64,000 bases of DNA from Macellibacteroides fermentans (GCF_013409575.1 NZ_JACCCY010000002.1:620001-684000); one strand, 5' to 3'; positions 51,325 through 60,895 are shown, numbered from the stretch's first letter. Numbers and translations: made by a program. Notes: generated by a model from the sequence alone, not told the origin.

Positions 51325-52533
51325 TTATACATTGGTTTTATCCCTTTCGTCGCTTTCGGTTCCTAAAAGTAACTTCTTATAGCTTACATCTACGCCAAAA
51401 GCTCCCAGAGGTGCGGTAATCAGGATGGCAAGCACTGCCACAGTGAGCACAATCTTCCCGCACGATAGTCCCAAGGCAAGCGGAATGGAGCCAATCGCCG
51501 CCTGTACGGTGGCCTTTGGCATATAGGCAATCATACAGAAGATACGTTCTTTGGTGGTGAGAGACGTTTTCAGTAAACTTACATACACTCCGGCAAGGCG
51601 GAAAATCAGCACACCAAAGATAAGCAGTACGGCTGCAAAGCCTGCCGCAACTGCATATTTAATATCTACTGTGGCACCTACAAGTACGAAAAGTAAAATC
51701 TCCGCACCTACCCATAATTTATTGAACTTGGCCGATAAACGCTGGGCTAAGATTCGATAGGTCTTTAACAATGTGGCACTCATGCCCATAACGGCCAACA
51801 ACCCCGACAGAGGTACAATTCCTTTCAGCTGTTTTTCGAGAGCTACAAATAGAAAGGATATACTTAACAGAATAAGAACTTTGATAGAGTCTCTTAAATG
51901 AAACCGTTTGAAATAGACACTCAGCAACAGCCCGAACAATACACCTGTTGCCAGACCGGTACTAATGGCGACGGGAATTTCGATGAAGCTGGTTGCAGAT
52001 ACTTCTCCTCCCGATAGCAAACCGGTAAAGGCTGTGAATAAAACAATTACAAAAACATCATCCACCGAAGCGCCAGCCATGATAAGTTGCGGTATGCTTT
52101 TCTTCGTGCCTATTTTGTTTTCCATCAGGAACAGCATTTTAGGTACGATAACAGCTGGCGATACGGCTGCAATAACTGTTCCCAGCAATGCTGCTTCCAA
52201 TACAGATATTCCCAGAAGGGTAGGAGCCAGCAATATCATTCCGGCAATCTCGAAACAGGCAGGAACAAAACACATCAGGAATGCCGGTCGGCCTACCTTT
52301 TTCAAATCATCCAGATCCAATGCCAGTCCGGCGCGGGTAAGAATAATAACAAGTGCAAGCTGGCGTAAATCGGCTGAGATGGAAAGAATGGACGGACTAA
52401 GTAGATTAAGTACATACGGTCCGAGTATAATTCCGGTAAACAACATACCCAGTAAAGCCGGAAGTTTTAATTTGGAAAAAATGTAGCCCAGAGACAGGCC
52501 CAATAAAAAGATGTAAGCTAAACTTGTCAACAT
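51325..52533 (-). CDS. Cation/proton antiporter (CPA2-type)
   Basis: The 402-residue protein has about 12 hydrophobic helices with features of Na+(K+)/H+ exchangers: GMLFTGIILGPYVL in helix two, AGASVDDVFVIVLFTAF with the paired Asp of the ion site at about residue 155, and GATVDIKYAVAAG later. It exchanges protons for monovalent cations across the inner membrane. No regulatory TrkA domain is attached. It is divergent from comB with promoter at 52617-52647. Confidence 0.88.
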   Translation of the reverse strand: MLTSLAYIFLLGLSLGYIFSKLKLPALLGMLFTGIILGPYVLNLLSPSILSISADLRQLALVIILTRAGLALDLDDLKKVGRPAFLMCFVPACFEIAGMILLAPTLLGISVLEAALLGTVIAAVSPAVIVPKMLFLMENKIGTKKSIPQLIMAGASVDDVFVIVLFTAFTGLLSGGEVSATSFIEIPVAISTGLATGVLFGLLLSVYFKRFHLRDSIKVLILLSISFLFVALEKQLKGIVPLSGLLAVMGMSATLLKTYRILAQRLSAKFNKLWVGAEILLFVLVGATVDIKYAVAAGFAAVLLIFGVLIFRLAGVYVSLLKTSLTTKERIFCMIAYMPKATVQAAIGSIPLALGLSCGKIVLTVAVLAILITAPLGAFGVDVSYKKLLLGTESDERDKTNV

Positions 52534-52616
52534 AGCAAATGCTCTCTATTTAGAGTTAGGTAGGTATCATCAGCCTTTTGGGCGGTTTCGGGCAGATTCC
52601 ATTGCCAAATTTTCTG

Positions 52617-52647
52617 CAAAAGTAGTCGTATTTTTTAATGTAGCCAA
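52617..52647 (-). promoter_or_regulatory. Promoter of the antiporter gene
   Basis: TTG (complement of 52645-52647) and TACTTTTG (complement of 52617-52624) are 20 bases apart on the minus strand. On the plus strand, TATCTTTG at 52670-52677 may be the -7 box of the comB-like gene. Confidence 0.5.
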
Positions 52648-52706
52648 CAGGTTCGGAAAATTAAAACACTATCTTTGCAAAATAACGTTGCAATTGAAAT
52701 TATACA

Positions 52707-53435
52707 ATGATGAAGATTGATGTGTGTTTTACACCCGCCTTGTATCCCTTCTACCATACTGCCGACGCGGTTGTGGTGGTGGTCGATATTTTCAGGGCAA
52801 CAACCACCATGTGTGCCGCCTTCGAGAATGGCGTGCAAAGCATGCGTCCGGTGGCAACACTTGGCGAAGCACGTGCCTATAAATGGCAAGGCTGGCTGGT
52901 AGGTGCGGAACGTAATGTAAAGCGTTGCGAGTTTGCCGATTTTGGAAATTCTCCTTTCGATTACCCTACCGATAAGGTCCTGGATAAAAAAATTATTTTT
53001 ACAACTACCAACGGTACCCGAGCCATAACAACAGCCTCCGAAGCCTACCGGGTGGCTGTTGGCGCATTTAGCAACCTGACTGCGGTAACAAAATATTGTC
53101 TGCACCATAAACACAATGTGATTGTACTCTGTGCAGGATACAATGATCGGTTTAACATAGAAGACTCTTTGTTTGGAGGAGCCCTGGTTTCGTCGCTGTT
53201 GGAAACTGGCGAATTTGAAACCGGATCGGATGCTGCCGTGGTTGCATACGAAATGTGGCAGAGTCAGAAAGACGATATGATCGGCTTTATCAACCGTTCG
53301 GAGCATATCTGGCGATTGAGGGCAAACGGACTGGAAGATTCGGTTCCCTTCTGCCTTACGCTCAACACTACTCAGAAAGTTCCCGAGCTGGTGATGCTGG
53401 GTGGTGTACTGGAGCTTTTTCCGGCCTCTTTTTAA
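52707..53435 (+). CDS. ComB-like 2-phosphosulfolactate phosphatase family protein
   Basis: The 242-residue protein has the ComB motifs VVVDIFRATTTMCAAFENG near the N-terminus, ERNVKRCEFADFGNSPFDY, TTNGTRAI and CAGYNDRFNIEDSLFGGAL with the acidic metal-binding residues. In methanogens the enzyme hydrolyses 2-phosphosulfolactate in coenzyme M synthesis. Bacteroidales do not make coenzyme M by that route as far as known, and comA/comC are not nearby, so another phosphate ester may be the substrate. It is followed 51 bases on by an oxidoreductase. Confidence 0.85.
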   Translation: MMKIDVCFTPALYPFYHTADAVVVVVDIFRATTTMCAAFENGVQSMRPVATLGEARAYKWQGWLVGAERNVKRCEFADFGNSPFDYPTDKVLDKKIIFTTTNGTRAITTASEAYRVAVGAFSNLTAVTKYCLHHKHNVIVLCAGYNDRFNIEDSLFGGALVSSLLETGEFETGSDAAVVAYEMWQSQKDDMIGFINRSEHIWRLRANGLEDSVPFCLTLNTTQKVPELVMLGGVLELFPASF

Positions 53436-53486
53436 TGCTGTTTTTTCTTTTTTACTAAAATACTAACAACCAAATTCTTTATAAGG

Positions 53487-54494
53487 ATGAACACAACTAC
53501 AGATAAAATTCGTTTTGGAGTAGTCGGTACCAATTTTATTACTGACTGGGTGATTGCCGGAGCACGACAAGACAGTCGGTTCGAGCTGGTGGCCATATGT
53601 TCCCGTAAAGAAGAAACCGGACTTGCTTTTGCAAAAAAACATGGGATTCCCTATACATTTACTTCCCTCGAAGAGATGGTGACGGGGTCGTTGGTGGATG
53701 CAGTCTACATAGCATCGCCCAATTATAAACATGCGGAGCAGGCCATGTTGTGTATGCGACATGGTAAACATGTACTCTGCGAGAAAGCATTTGCTTCCAA
53801 TGCTCACGAAGTGAGACAGATGATTGCGGCTGCAAAAAGTAACCATGTCGTATTGATGGAGGCAATGAAGCCCACGCTTACACCTAATTTCCTGGCTGTA
53901 AAGGACAATCTTGAAAAGATTGGGAAGGTGAGGCGTTATTTTTCATGCTATTGCCAGTATTCGTCAAGATACGATAAATTTAAAGAGGGTATTGTACTGA
54001 ATGCCTTCAAACCCGATATGTCTAATGGAGCCCTGGTGGATATTGGTGTATATACGATTTATCCCATGGTTGTATTGTTTGGCAGACCTAAATCAATTAC
54101 GGCAAACGGGATAAAGTTGTCGTCGGGTGTGGACGGACAAGGAGTGGTTTCCTTCGAATACGATGGTATGAATGCCACGGTGCTCTATTCCAAAATAGCT
54201 AATTCGTCTCTACCTACCGAAATTCAGGGAGAAGAGGGGAATATTACCCTGGATAGGATAAACATTATAGGAGATGTAACGTTATCGTATCGTTCCGGTA
54301 ATAAGGAGGTACTTACCCAACCCGATCTGAAAGACGATTATTACTATGAAATATGCGAATTTATCAATGTGATCTGTTCCGGGAAGATGGAATCGGACGT
54401 AAATAGCCATTCGCATTCGCTTATCACCATGGAGATTATGGACGAAATCCGTCGTCAGCTTGGGGTGGTTTATCCGGCCGACCGGATTAAGTAG
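53487..54494 (+). CDS. Gfo/Idh/MocA family NAD(P)-dependent oxidoreductase
   Basis: The 335-residue protein has an N-terminal Rossmann domain starting IRFGVVGTNFITDWVI and CSRKEETG, the CEKAFASN segment equivalent to the EKP motif (Ala replacing Pro), and a C-terminal alpha/beta domain with DIGVYTIYPMV. Relatives oxidise or reduce sugars, inositols or other polyols. The substrate is unknown. AAGG 3 bases before the ATG is one of the few Shine-Dalgarno-like sequences here. Confidence 0.88.
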   Translation: MNTTTDKIRFGVVGTNFITDWVIAGARQDSRFELVAICSRKEETGLAFAKKHGIPYTFTSLEEMVTGSLVDAVYIASPNYKHAEQAMLCMRHGKHVLCEKAFASNAHEVRQMIAAAKSNHVVLMEAMKPTLTPNFLAVKDNLEKIGKVRRYFSCYCQYSSRYDKFKEGIVLNAFKPDMSNGALVDIGVYTIYPMVVLFGRPKSITANGIKLSSGVDGQGVVSFEYDGMNATVLYSKIANSSLPTEIQGEEGNITLDRINIIGDVTLSYRSGNKEVLTQPDLKDDYYYEICEFINVICSGKMESDVNSHSHSLITMEIMDEIRRQLGVVYPADRIK

Positions 54495-54523
54495 CTGTTG
54501 CACCTGTAATGTAATCGTCATAT

Positions 54524-54544
54524 TTGTTGCATGGAATGTGACAA
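54524..54544. promoter_or_regulatory. Candidate Crp/Fnr-type operator upstream of the TonB receptor
   Basis: TTGTTGCATGGAATGTGACAA over 21 bases reads as TTGTnnCAT...TGnnACAA, an imperfect inverted repeat. It sits 30 bases ahead of a -7-like box (54575-54582), a position that suits an activator. Confidence 0.35.
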
Positions 54545-54574
54545 CTTGTACACATAATTGAAATATCGGGCCTC

Positions 54575-54582
54575 TACTTTTG
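54575..54582 (+). promoter_or_regulatory. -7 box TACTTTTG of the TonB receptor gene
   Basis: The box matches TAnnTTTG. No TTG lies at the usual distance upstream, so the promoter may need an activator. It places the transcription start near 54590, before the chosen ATG at 54614. Confidence 0.4.
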
Positions 54583-54613
54583 CATCGTAATCAAATTGGA
54601 TGATGTTAAAAGT

Positions 54614-57394
54614 ATGAAGACGATACGTAACAGGCTACTATTACTCCTTGCCGGAGTGTTTCTTTCTCTCACAATCAATGCGCAGACGGGTGTTATTTGC
54701 GGAAATGTTTCGGATGCAAAATTAAACGAACCTCTTATTGGTGCTTCTGTTGTTATCAGCGGAACAACAACGGGGGTGGTTACGGATTTGGATGGAAATT
54801 TCCGTATCGAAAATGTTACTCCCGGAACGTATGCTGTTTCTGTTTCTTATGTGTCGTACCAGACACAGGTTATTCCTTCCGTGAAAGTGGTTGCCCGTCA
54901 GGAGGCGGTTGTGAATGTAAAATTGTCGGATGCCGACTTACAATTACAAAATGTGGTGGTGGTTGCCCAACGTAAGCTGGGGACTGAAATGGCAGTGCTT
55001 AATACGGTGCGGAACAGTCTGCCGGTTATGAACGGAATCTCCTCGCAGCAGATTGCAAAGACACAAGACAGCGATGCAGCCGAGGTGTTGAGACGTATAC
55101 CAGGTATCACCATTATTGACGACCGGTTTATTGTTGTCCGAGGGTTGGCCCAAAGGTATAACAGCGTATGGCTGAACAATGCGACCACTCCTTCCAGTGA
55201 AACAGACAGCAGGGCCTTTTCTTTTGATGTGCTGCCCTCGTCACTTATTGATAACATGATGGTGTATAAATCGCCTTCTCCCGAATTACCGGCCGATTTT
55301 GCCGGTGGATTTGTGAGGGTGATGACCAAAAATATTCCGGATGGAAACAGTTACTCGTTTCAATATCAGGCCGGATTCAATACCAATGCTTCTTTTAAAA
55401 CGTTTAAGCTGACCAACCGGTTGGGCGCCGATTTCTTTGGGTTCGGTGCAGGAGGACGTATGCTTCCCGGAAATGCTCCGGCGCATCTTAACGATGTCTC
55501 TCCGGAAACGGCTGCAGCTTTCACCAAACAAATCAACCAACGTTGGGGGGTGAAGACTTTCACCGCACTGCCCGAACAGAAGCTGTCGTTTACCATGAAC
55601 CGTAGTTTCAATATGGGCGATATGCGTATCGGGAATGTTACCTCCGTAAACTACAGTACGGGATACGATTACTATGAGATGGAGAATAACCGTTATCAGT
55701 CGTACGACATGGTTAATAACACTTCTCGTTACGACAACCATTACTTCGACGAAGCATATAAAAATACAACCAAGCTGGGAGCCTTGTTCAACTGGTCGCT
55801 GCTGGCGGGTAATTCAAAATATGAATTCAGGAATTTCTTTAACCAACGAGGGACCTCTTCTTTAATTCAGCGCGAGGGTACCGATTATTATTCTGATTTG
55901 GATGTTCGCTACTGGGAGTCGTTATACACGGGCAGAACTACCTACAGCGGTCAGCTTAGCGGCGAACACCGGTTTGCCGAGGATGTAAATAAACTGGACT
56001 GGACAGTCGGTTACAGTTACGCCAATTACAATGAACCCGACAGAAAGGATGTGTATTCGAAACGTAACCCGGATGGAAGCGCGATGCCTTATCGGGTGGA
56101 CGAGGCCAAGCGTTATTACCAGGAACTGAACGACAACGGTTTTTCTGCCGGTACGAATTACGAACACAAACTGAAGGTGAACGATCTGTTCTCGCCGGTT
56201 ATTTACGGTGGACTGTACGGCGAATACAAAACACGTGATTTCGAAGCTCGCAGATTCGGATACAATATGTTGGGTAACGGATACGACCGGAACGCCGACT
56301 GGGAGTACAGTCATCTGTTTACAAGTGCCAACATGGGGGCAGATAAGATTTATCTGATTGAGAATACCAATAAGAGTGACTCTTATACTTCTGATAATTT
56401 TCTTGGCGCAGGTTATGTGTCAGCCCGACTTAACTATGGAGAGAAGCTGAATGCCAATGTGGGTGTGCGGGTGGAATATTATAACCTGAAACTGGATGGC
56501 TACGAGCCCGACGGTGTTAAGCCTGTAAATCTGGATCAGAGTACAACCGACCTTTTCCCTTCAGTAAACGTGAGCTATAACTTTAACGAAAAGCATCAAT
56601 TGCGTCTGGCTTACGGACGTTCGGTCAACCGTGCCGAATTTCGCGAGATCGTTCCCTATGTTTATTACGATTTTGAACGTTTTGCCAATATCTCGGGAAA
56701 TGCCCAACTGAAAAATGCCTATGCAAATAATTTGGATATCCGTTACGAGTTTTATCCTTCGGCCGGCGAAACGGTCAGTCTGGGTGGTTTCTATAAAGGG
56801 TTTAATGATCCTATCGAACAGACTTATCACGAAGCTGGATCGGGTGTACAGTATACATTCATGAATGCCGACCGCTCCGAGGCACTGGGATTGGAGCTGG
56901 ATGTAAAGAAGCAGCTTGATTTTATCGGGTTGAAAGACCTTAGCTTTGTCTTCAACGGTGCTATCATCCATAGCAAGGTCTATTTCGAGGAGGGCTCTTT
57001 CGAGCGCAACCGACCCATGCAGGGACAGTCTCCTTACCTTATCAACACCGGTCTTTTCTATCAGAACGACAACAACGGACTATCGGCATCGGTATTGTTC
57101 AACCGTATCGGTAAACGAATCGAAACGGTGGGTATACCTAAGCAAAATCCTAACGACGATATTCCGGATGTTTACGAGATGCCCCGCAACTCACTGGACC
57201 TTAGCTTTTCAAAGAAGATTGGCAAGATGGTTGAGATTAAGGGTGGTGTAAAGGATCTGCTTAATGCAAAGATCACCTATAATCAATTTTTAGATATAAC
57301 CGACCCTGCAGGAAATACGCAGACTGTTAATCAGCTTATTCGCTCATACAGACCGGGTGTTACACTGAATGTGGGTGTTTCTGTAAAATTTTAA
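54614..57394 (+). CDS. TonB-dependent outer-membrane receptor with carboxypeptidase-like N-terminal domain
   Basis: The 926-residue protein has a signal peptide (ending INAQ), a CarboxypepD_reg-like domain (about 25-100) with GVICGNVSDAKLNEPLIGAS and VTDLDGNFRI, a plug with VLRRIPGITIIDDRFIVVRGL, and a 22-strand barrel ending in VTLNVGVSVKF with a C-terminal aromatic. It imports a nutrient or metal complex using TonB energy. No SusD partner follows. The start is ATG 54614; an upstream TTG is inferior as the signal peptide begins with MKTIRNRLLLLL. The next gene lies 31 bases on. Confidence 0.88.
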   Translation: MKTIRNRLLLLLAGVFLSLTINAQTGVICGNVSDAKLNEPLIGASVVISGTTTGVVTDLDGNFRIENVTPGTYAVSVSYVSYQTQVIPSVKVVARQEAVVNVKLSDADLQLQNVVVVAQRKLGTEMAVLNTVRNSLPVMNGISSQQIAKTQDSDAAEVLRRIPGITIIDDRFIVVRGLAQRYNSVWLNNATTPSSETDSRAFSFDVLPSSLIDNMMVYKSPSPELPADFAGGFVRVMTKNIPDGNSYSFQYQAGFNTNASFKTFKLTNRLGADFFGFGAGGRMLPGNAPAHLNDVSPETAAAFTKQINQRWGVKTFTALPEQKLSFTMNRSFNMGDMRIGNVTSVNYSTGYDYYEMENNRYQSYDMVNNTSRYDNHYFDEAYKNTTKLGALFNWSLLAGNSKYEFRNFFNQRGTSSLIQREGTDYYSDLDVRYWESLYTGRTTYSGQLSGEHRFAEDVNKLDWTVGYSYANYNEPDRKDVYSKRNPDGSAMPYRVDEAKRYYQELNDNGFSAGTNYEHKLKVNDLFSPVIYGGLYGEYKTRDFEARRFGYNMLGNGYDRNADWEYSHLFTSANMGADKIYLIENTNKSDSYTSDNFLGAGYVSARLNYGEKLNANVGVRVEYYNLKLDGYEPDGVKPVNLDQSTTDLFPSVNVSYNFNEKHQLRLAYGRSVNRAEFREIVPYVYYDFERFANISGNAQLKNAYANNLDIRYEFYPSAGETVSLGGFYKGFNDPIEQTYHEAGSGVQYTFMNADRSEALGLELDVKKQLDFIGLKDLSFVFNGAIIHSKVYFEEGSFERNRPMQGQSPYLINTGLFYQNDNNGLSASVLFNRIGKRIETVGIPKQNPNDDIPDVYEMPRNSLDLSFSKKIGKMVEIKGGVKDLLNAKITYNQFLDITDPAGNTQTVNQLIRSYRPGVTLNVGVSVKF

Positions 57395-57425
57395 AATGAA
57401 TTTCCTATACAAATTTAATTAGTTT

Positions 57426-59039
57426 ATGAGTATGAACAGATTGTTATTAAAAGGAATGGCTTCAATATTTATGATGGCCACTTTATTTGGGAATGTTTCG
57501 TGTAGTGATTCGGACGAAGAACCAATCGCTGTTGCCGTAACGGGCGTTAAGGTAGATAAGGAATCGGTTGCTATTAAACCGGATGCCGAAGTAACCCTGG
57601 TTGCTACGATCACTCCGTCGGATGCTGCCAATAAGGAGGTTAGCTGGACATCTTCAAATACCGGTGTGGTGTTGGTCGATAATACAGGTAAAGTGAAAGG
57701 TGTGGCCGAGGGTGAAGCTACGGTAACCGTAAAAACAGCTGATGGCTCTTTCGCAGCTTCAACAAAGGTTACAGTTGATATAAATGCAGGTGAAACTGGT
57801 AAGGCTGTGGTTCTTAGCGGCGAAATTAAGGAAAATATTACCCTCCGCAGTATAGACCAGAACTTATTGAGAGGTTTTGTATACGTTACCAATGGTGCTA
57901 CCATTACCATACAGCCGGGTACGGTGGTGAAGGGTGAAAAGAGCAGCAAGGGTACCTTGATTGTAGAGCCGGGTGGAAAGATTATTGCCGAAGGGAAAGC
58001 CAATGCTCCGATTGTATTTACTTCAGATCAGCCTAAGGGTTCTCGTAACTATGGCGACTGGGGTGGTATTGTTCTGGCTGGTAAAGCTCCGGTAAACACA
58101 GGTACCAATCCGCAGATTGAAGGTGGTCCGCGTACTACTTACGGGGGTACAGTGGCCGACGATAATTCGGGTATTCTTAAGTATGTGCGTATTGAGTTCC
58201 CTGGTTTTCCATTGGAACCTAACAAAGAGTTGAACGGTCTTACCATGGGTGGGGTTGGTAGTGGTACTACCATCGAATATGTACAGGTATCTTATTGTGG
58301 CGACGATTCATTCGAATGGTTTGGCGGTAAGGTGAATGCCAAGCACCTGATTGCCTATAAGGGTTGGGATGATGAGTTTGATACGGATTATGGTTACCAG
58401 GGCAAGCTTCAGTTCTTGTTAGGTGTTCGCGACCGTGACCGTGCAGATACTTCTAAGTCCAACGGTTTTGAATCTGATAACGATGCTTCCGGTTCAGGTA
58501 ACTCACCGCTTACAACTCCCGTGTTCTCTAACGTAACCTTGATTGGTCCGTTGTATGGCAACTCAGTTGGTAAAGCTGATGCCGAAATTCTATACAATAC
58601 AACCGATGCAGCTAACGGAGCAAAGGGTGGTCAGTATCAATGCGCAATGCATATCCGCCGTAATTCGGCTCTGCAGGTTCACAATTCCGTATTTATCGGA
58701 TGGCCTTATGGCTTGTTCCTTGATAAAGCCAACAGTGCGGCTGCTGTGAAAAACGTAGTATTTGCCGGTATGTGGAAAGAGGCTAAGGATGATGCCAGTG
58801 CTTCTTATTTCTTAACTGCAGGCTTGGGTAACAGCTCTTTTGCTTCTACAAATGATGTGATTAAGACAAACGGTCTTTATTCGTCGGTAGATGCAGCCAA
58901 AGTTGCAGGAGCAAGCTTTACGGATGCTGCCATCAGCGATTCATTCTTCACCAAAGTTAATTACAAAGGTGCGTTCGACGGCACAAACGATTGGACTGCA
59001 GGTTGGGCCAACTGGGATCCACAGAATACAGATTATTAA
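57426..59039 (+). CDS. Big2-domain lipoprotein with predicted beta-helix
   Basis: The 537-residue protein has a signal peptide with lipobox FGNVSC, a bacterial Ig-like Big2 domain (about 38-118, VTGVKVDKESVAIKPDAEVTL), then a long repetitive region with GDWGGIVLAGKAP, GILKYVRIEFPG and CGDDSFEWFGG that looks like a right-handed beta-helix, and a closing segment NDWTAGWANWDPQ. It is common beside TonB receptors without SusD in Bacteroidota. It may be the surface ligand-binding partner of the upstream receptor. The ligand is unknown. Confidence 0.75.
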   Translation: MSMNRLLLKGMASIFMMATLFGNVSCSDSDEEPIAVAVTGVKVDKESVAIKPDAEVTLVATITPSDAANKEVSWTSSNTGVVLVDNTGKVKGVAEGEATVTVKTADGSFAASTKVTVDINAGETGKAVVLSGEIKENITLRSIDQNLLRGFVYVTNGATITIQPGTVVKGEKSSKGTLIVEPGGKIIAEGKANAPIVFTSDQPKGSRNYGDWGGIVLAGKAPVNTGTNPQIEGGPRTTYGGTVADDNSGILKYVRIEFPGFPLEPNKELNGLTMGGVGSGTTIEYVQVSYCGDDSFEWFGGKVNAKHLIAYKGWDDEFDTDYGYQGKLQFLLGVRDRDRADTSKSNGFESDNDASGSGNSPLTTPVFSNVTLIGPLYGNSVGKADAEILYNTTDAANGAKGGQYQCAMHIRRNSALQVHNSVFIGWPYGLFLDKANSAAAVKNVVFAGMWKEAKDDASASYFLTAGLGNSSFASTNDVIKTNGLYSSVDAAKVAGASFTDAAISDSFFTKVNYKGAFDGTNDWTAGWANWDPQNTDY

Positions 59040-59151
59040 TTGAGATACAGAAGAAGGCAGTTGGTTGCAGTGTCTTTTATACGAGACCTGAGGCCTGCTG
59101 CCTTTTCCCGCAGATAAAAATAAAGGTTCGTTTTACCTTACGCATACAGAT

Positions 59152-59625
59152 ATGATAAAGAATTTAATGATAACATCGGCCTTATTGATGGGAGGGAGTA
59201 CTTATGCTTTTGCACAGGACTTGTTTCTGAATGAAGGTCAGTATTATACCGACGAGACGCAGACTACCTTGTACACAGGAAGATATACCGAGTTTTACGA
59301 AGATGGCATGCTTAAGATGGAGCTGCAGCTGGAAGACGGTCGCCCGCAAGGTACATACGTGGTTTACTATCCTGATGGTAAGATTGCCGAAGTGCGGGCA
59401 TATTACAAGGGGCAGTTTCATGGAACATGGCGTACCTATAATGAGGCTGGCGATTTGGTGGCCGAGGCTAATTACCGCGACGGACTAAAAGACGGTCCCT
59501 GGAAGGTATGGAATGATCATGGAGTGTTGCGCTTTGAAATGTTTTACGACAAAGGTCGCAAGTCAGGTATCTGGCGTACCTGGGATGATGATGGTAAGTT
59601 GCTGACCGAACAAAAGCAGGATTAA
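59152..59625 (+). CDS. MORN-repeat (YwqK-like) secreted protein
   Basis: The 157-residue protein has a signal peptide (ending YAFAQ) and at least five repeats of about 22 residues with the pattern G.W..Y...G.L..E..Y.DG, for example GTWRTYNEAGDLVAEANYRDG. MORN-type repeats form elongated beta-sheets. Some databases label this family a YwqK antitoxin; the signal peptide and context here speak against that. It is the third gene after the TonB receptor, 112 bases beyond the lipoprotein. Confidence 0.8.
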   Translation: MIKNLMITSALLMGGSTYAFAQDLFLNEGQYYTDETQTTLYTGRYTEFYEDGMLKMELQLEDGRPQGTYVVYYPDGKIAEVRAYYKGQFHGTWRTYNEAGDLVAEANYRDGLKDGPWKVWNDHGVLRFEMFYDKGRKSGIWRTWDDDGKLLTEQKQD

Positions 59626-59693
59626 GGAATTGTTCCTTAATCTTTAGCCGTAACCCGGTTATGAATAAAGATTAAAGATACCGGATACATAGC

Positions 59694-59755
59694 TTGCGCC
59701 CATGGGGCCGATAAATTAGGCCCATGGGCACATTTTATCGCCTCCATGGGCGCAA
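59694..59755. repeat. Three-armed palindromic element with CCATGGGC cores
   Basis: TTGCGCCCATGG (59694-59705) is the exact complement of CCATGGGCGCAA (59744-59755), and GGCCCATGGGC (59719-59729) lies between them and can pair with either. It is far more GC-rich than the flanks. Downstream, TTTCAG(G)CTTAATA occurs twice within 59774-59810. The rest of 59626-59826 has no gene that I can see. Confidence 0.6.
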
Positions 59756-59826
59756 TATTTTAACCAAGGTACTTTTCAGCTTAATATCCCCAACTTTCAG
59801 GCTTAATAGTGGATACTTCCGGATTT

Positions 59827-59858
59827 AAAAAAAGGTATCTCATTTGTTGAGACACCTT
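59827..59858 (-). terminator. Intrinsic terminator of the S4-domain gene
   Basis: AAGGTATCTCA and TGAGACACCTT pair with one mismatch, and the run of seven A gives a T-tract on the minus strand, 38 bases past the S4 stop. Confidence 0.75.
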
Positions 59859-59896
59859 CTGTATGTTTATTTGTTATGGTAATCTTACGGATAATC

Positions 59897-60322
59897 TTAT
59901 TCATTGTCGGTATCGAAGTCGAAATCGAAATCAAAATCGTCCATAGCATCGGGTCCGGCAAACTGTTCCAGCTCCCTGCGGTCCTTTTTGGTTGGGCGAC
60001 CCATGCCTTTAGCACGATCTACAAACCCGGAAATTTTGTTCAGTTCCAGAATCTCGTACTGATCGGCGGTGGTTACATTTTCCAGATACTGGGGAACCAT
60101 TTTGGCACCCATCCGTCTTTCTGTTACCTCAAGCACTTTAAACGAGTAGGTGATAGGGGGCTTGCGTACCTGAATTACATCTCCCACTTTAATCATTCGG
60201 GAAGCCTTTACATTTACTCCCTGAATCATTACTCTGTTCTTTTTACATGCTTCTGCAGCGATGGTACGTGTTTTGAAGATACGGGTGGCCCACATCCATT
60301 TATCAATCCTTACCTCTGCCAT
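59897..60322 (-). CDS. S4-domain RNA-binding protein (Hsp15-like)
   Basis: The 141-residue protein has an N-terminal S4 domain (about 3-55) with RIDKWMWATRIFKTRTIAAEACKKNRVMING-like sequence, as in heat-shock protein 15, which binds stalled 50S subunits carrying peptidyl-tRNA. The C-terminus is very acidic (DDFDFDFDFDTDNE). It follows pth by 9 bases, and both act on peptidyl-tRNA, which supports a ribosome-rescue role. Confidence 0.85.
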   Translation of the reverse strand: MAEVRIDKWMWATRIFKTRTIAAEACKKNRVMIQGVNVKASRMIKVGDVIQVRKPPITYSFKVLEVTERRMGAKMVPQYLENVTTADQYEILELNKISGFVDRAKGMGRPTKKDRRELEQFAGPDAMDDFDFDFDFDTDNE

Positions 60323-60331
60323 ATCCTCTGT

Positions 60332-60895
60332 TTATTTATTGTTGTACTGATTCATTGTTGTCTGCACACCAGCCAAACAAAAACTTTTGATAATCTCGAC
60401 CGCCCTCTTCATCTTCTCAGGCATCTCAGCCAGCTCATTGGGAGGAAACTGTCCCAGAACGTAATCGATCTGTCTGCCCCGGTGGAAGTCGCTTCCGATA
60501 CCAAACCGCAGTCGGCAGTACTCCTGGGTGCCTAACATTTCCTGAATATTTTTTAATCCGTTGTGCCCGGCATCGCTTCCTTTGGGTTTCAGTCGAAGTG
60601 TGCCGAAGGGTAAAGCCAGATCGTCTACCACAACAAGCAGGTTTTCAACCGGAATATTCTCTTTCTGTAACCAGTAACGCACGGCGTTACCGCTCAGGTT
60701 CATAAAGGTGTTGGGCTTCAGAACTATCAATTCACTGTTTTTAATCCTGAACTGGGCAGTTGCTCCGTACCTGTTTTCGGTAAAAGATACACCGGCGTCT
60801 TCGGCCAGGGCATTAGCAACCCTGAATCCAACGTTATGGCGCGTACCCAAATACTCCGAACCAATGTTTCCCAATCCTACAATTAAATATTTCAT
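60332..60895 (-). CDS. pth: Peptidyl-tRNA hydrolase
   Basis: The 187-residue protein has the Pth signatures [19 protein letters not shown] with catalytic His around residue 20, an NTFMNLSG loop, [15 protein letters not shown] with the catalytic Asp, and [12 protein letters not shown]. It frees tRNA from peptidyl-tRNA that drops off ribosomes, in the cytoplasm. It lies between rplY and the S4 gene on the same strand, the common rplY-pth order of bacteria. Confidence 0.95.
   Translation of the reverse strand: MKYLIVGLGNIGSEYLGTRHNVGFRVANALAEDAGVSFTENRYGATAQFRIKNSELIVLKPNTFMNLSGNAVRYWLQKENIPVENLLVVVDDLALPFGTLRLKPKGSDAGHNGLKNIQEMLGTQEYCRLRFGIGSDFHRGRQIDYVLGQFPPNELAEMPEKMKRAVEIIKSFCLAGVQTTMNQYNNK

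Noticed and set aside
59152-59625. Toxin-antitoxin antitoxin (YwqK label)
   Set aside because: The protein has a signal peptide and no toxin gene is adjacent. The label comes from the repeat type only.
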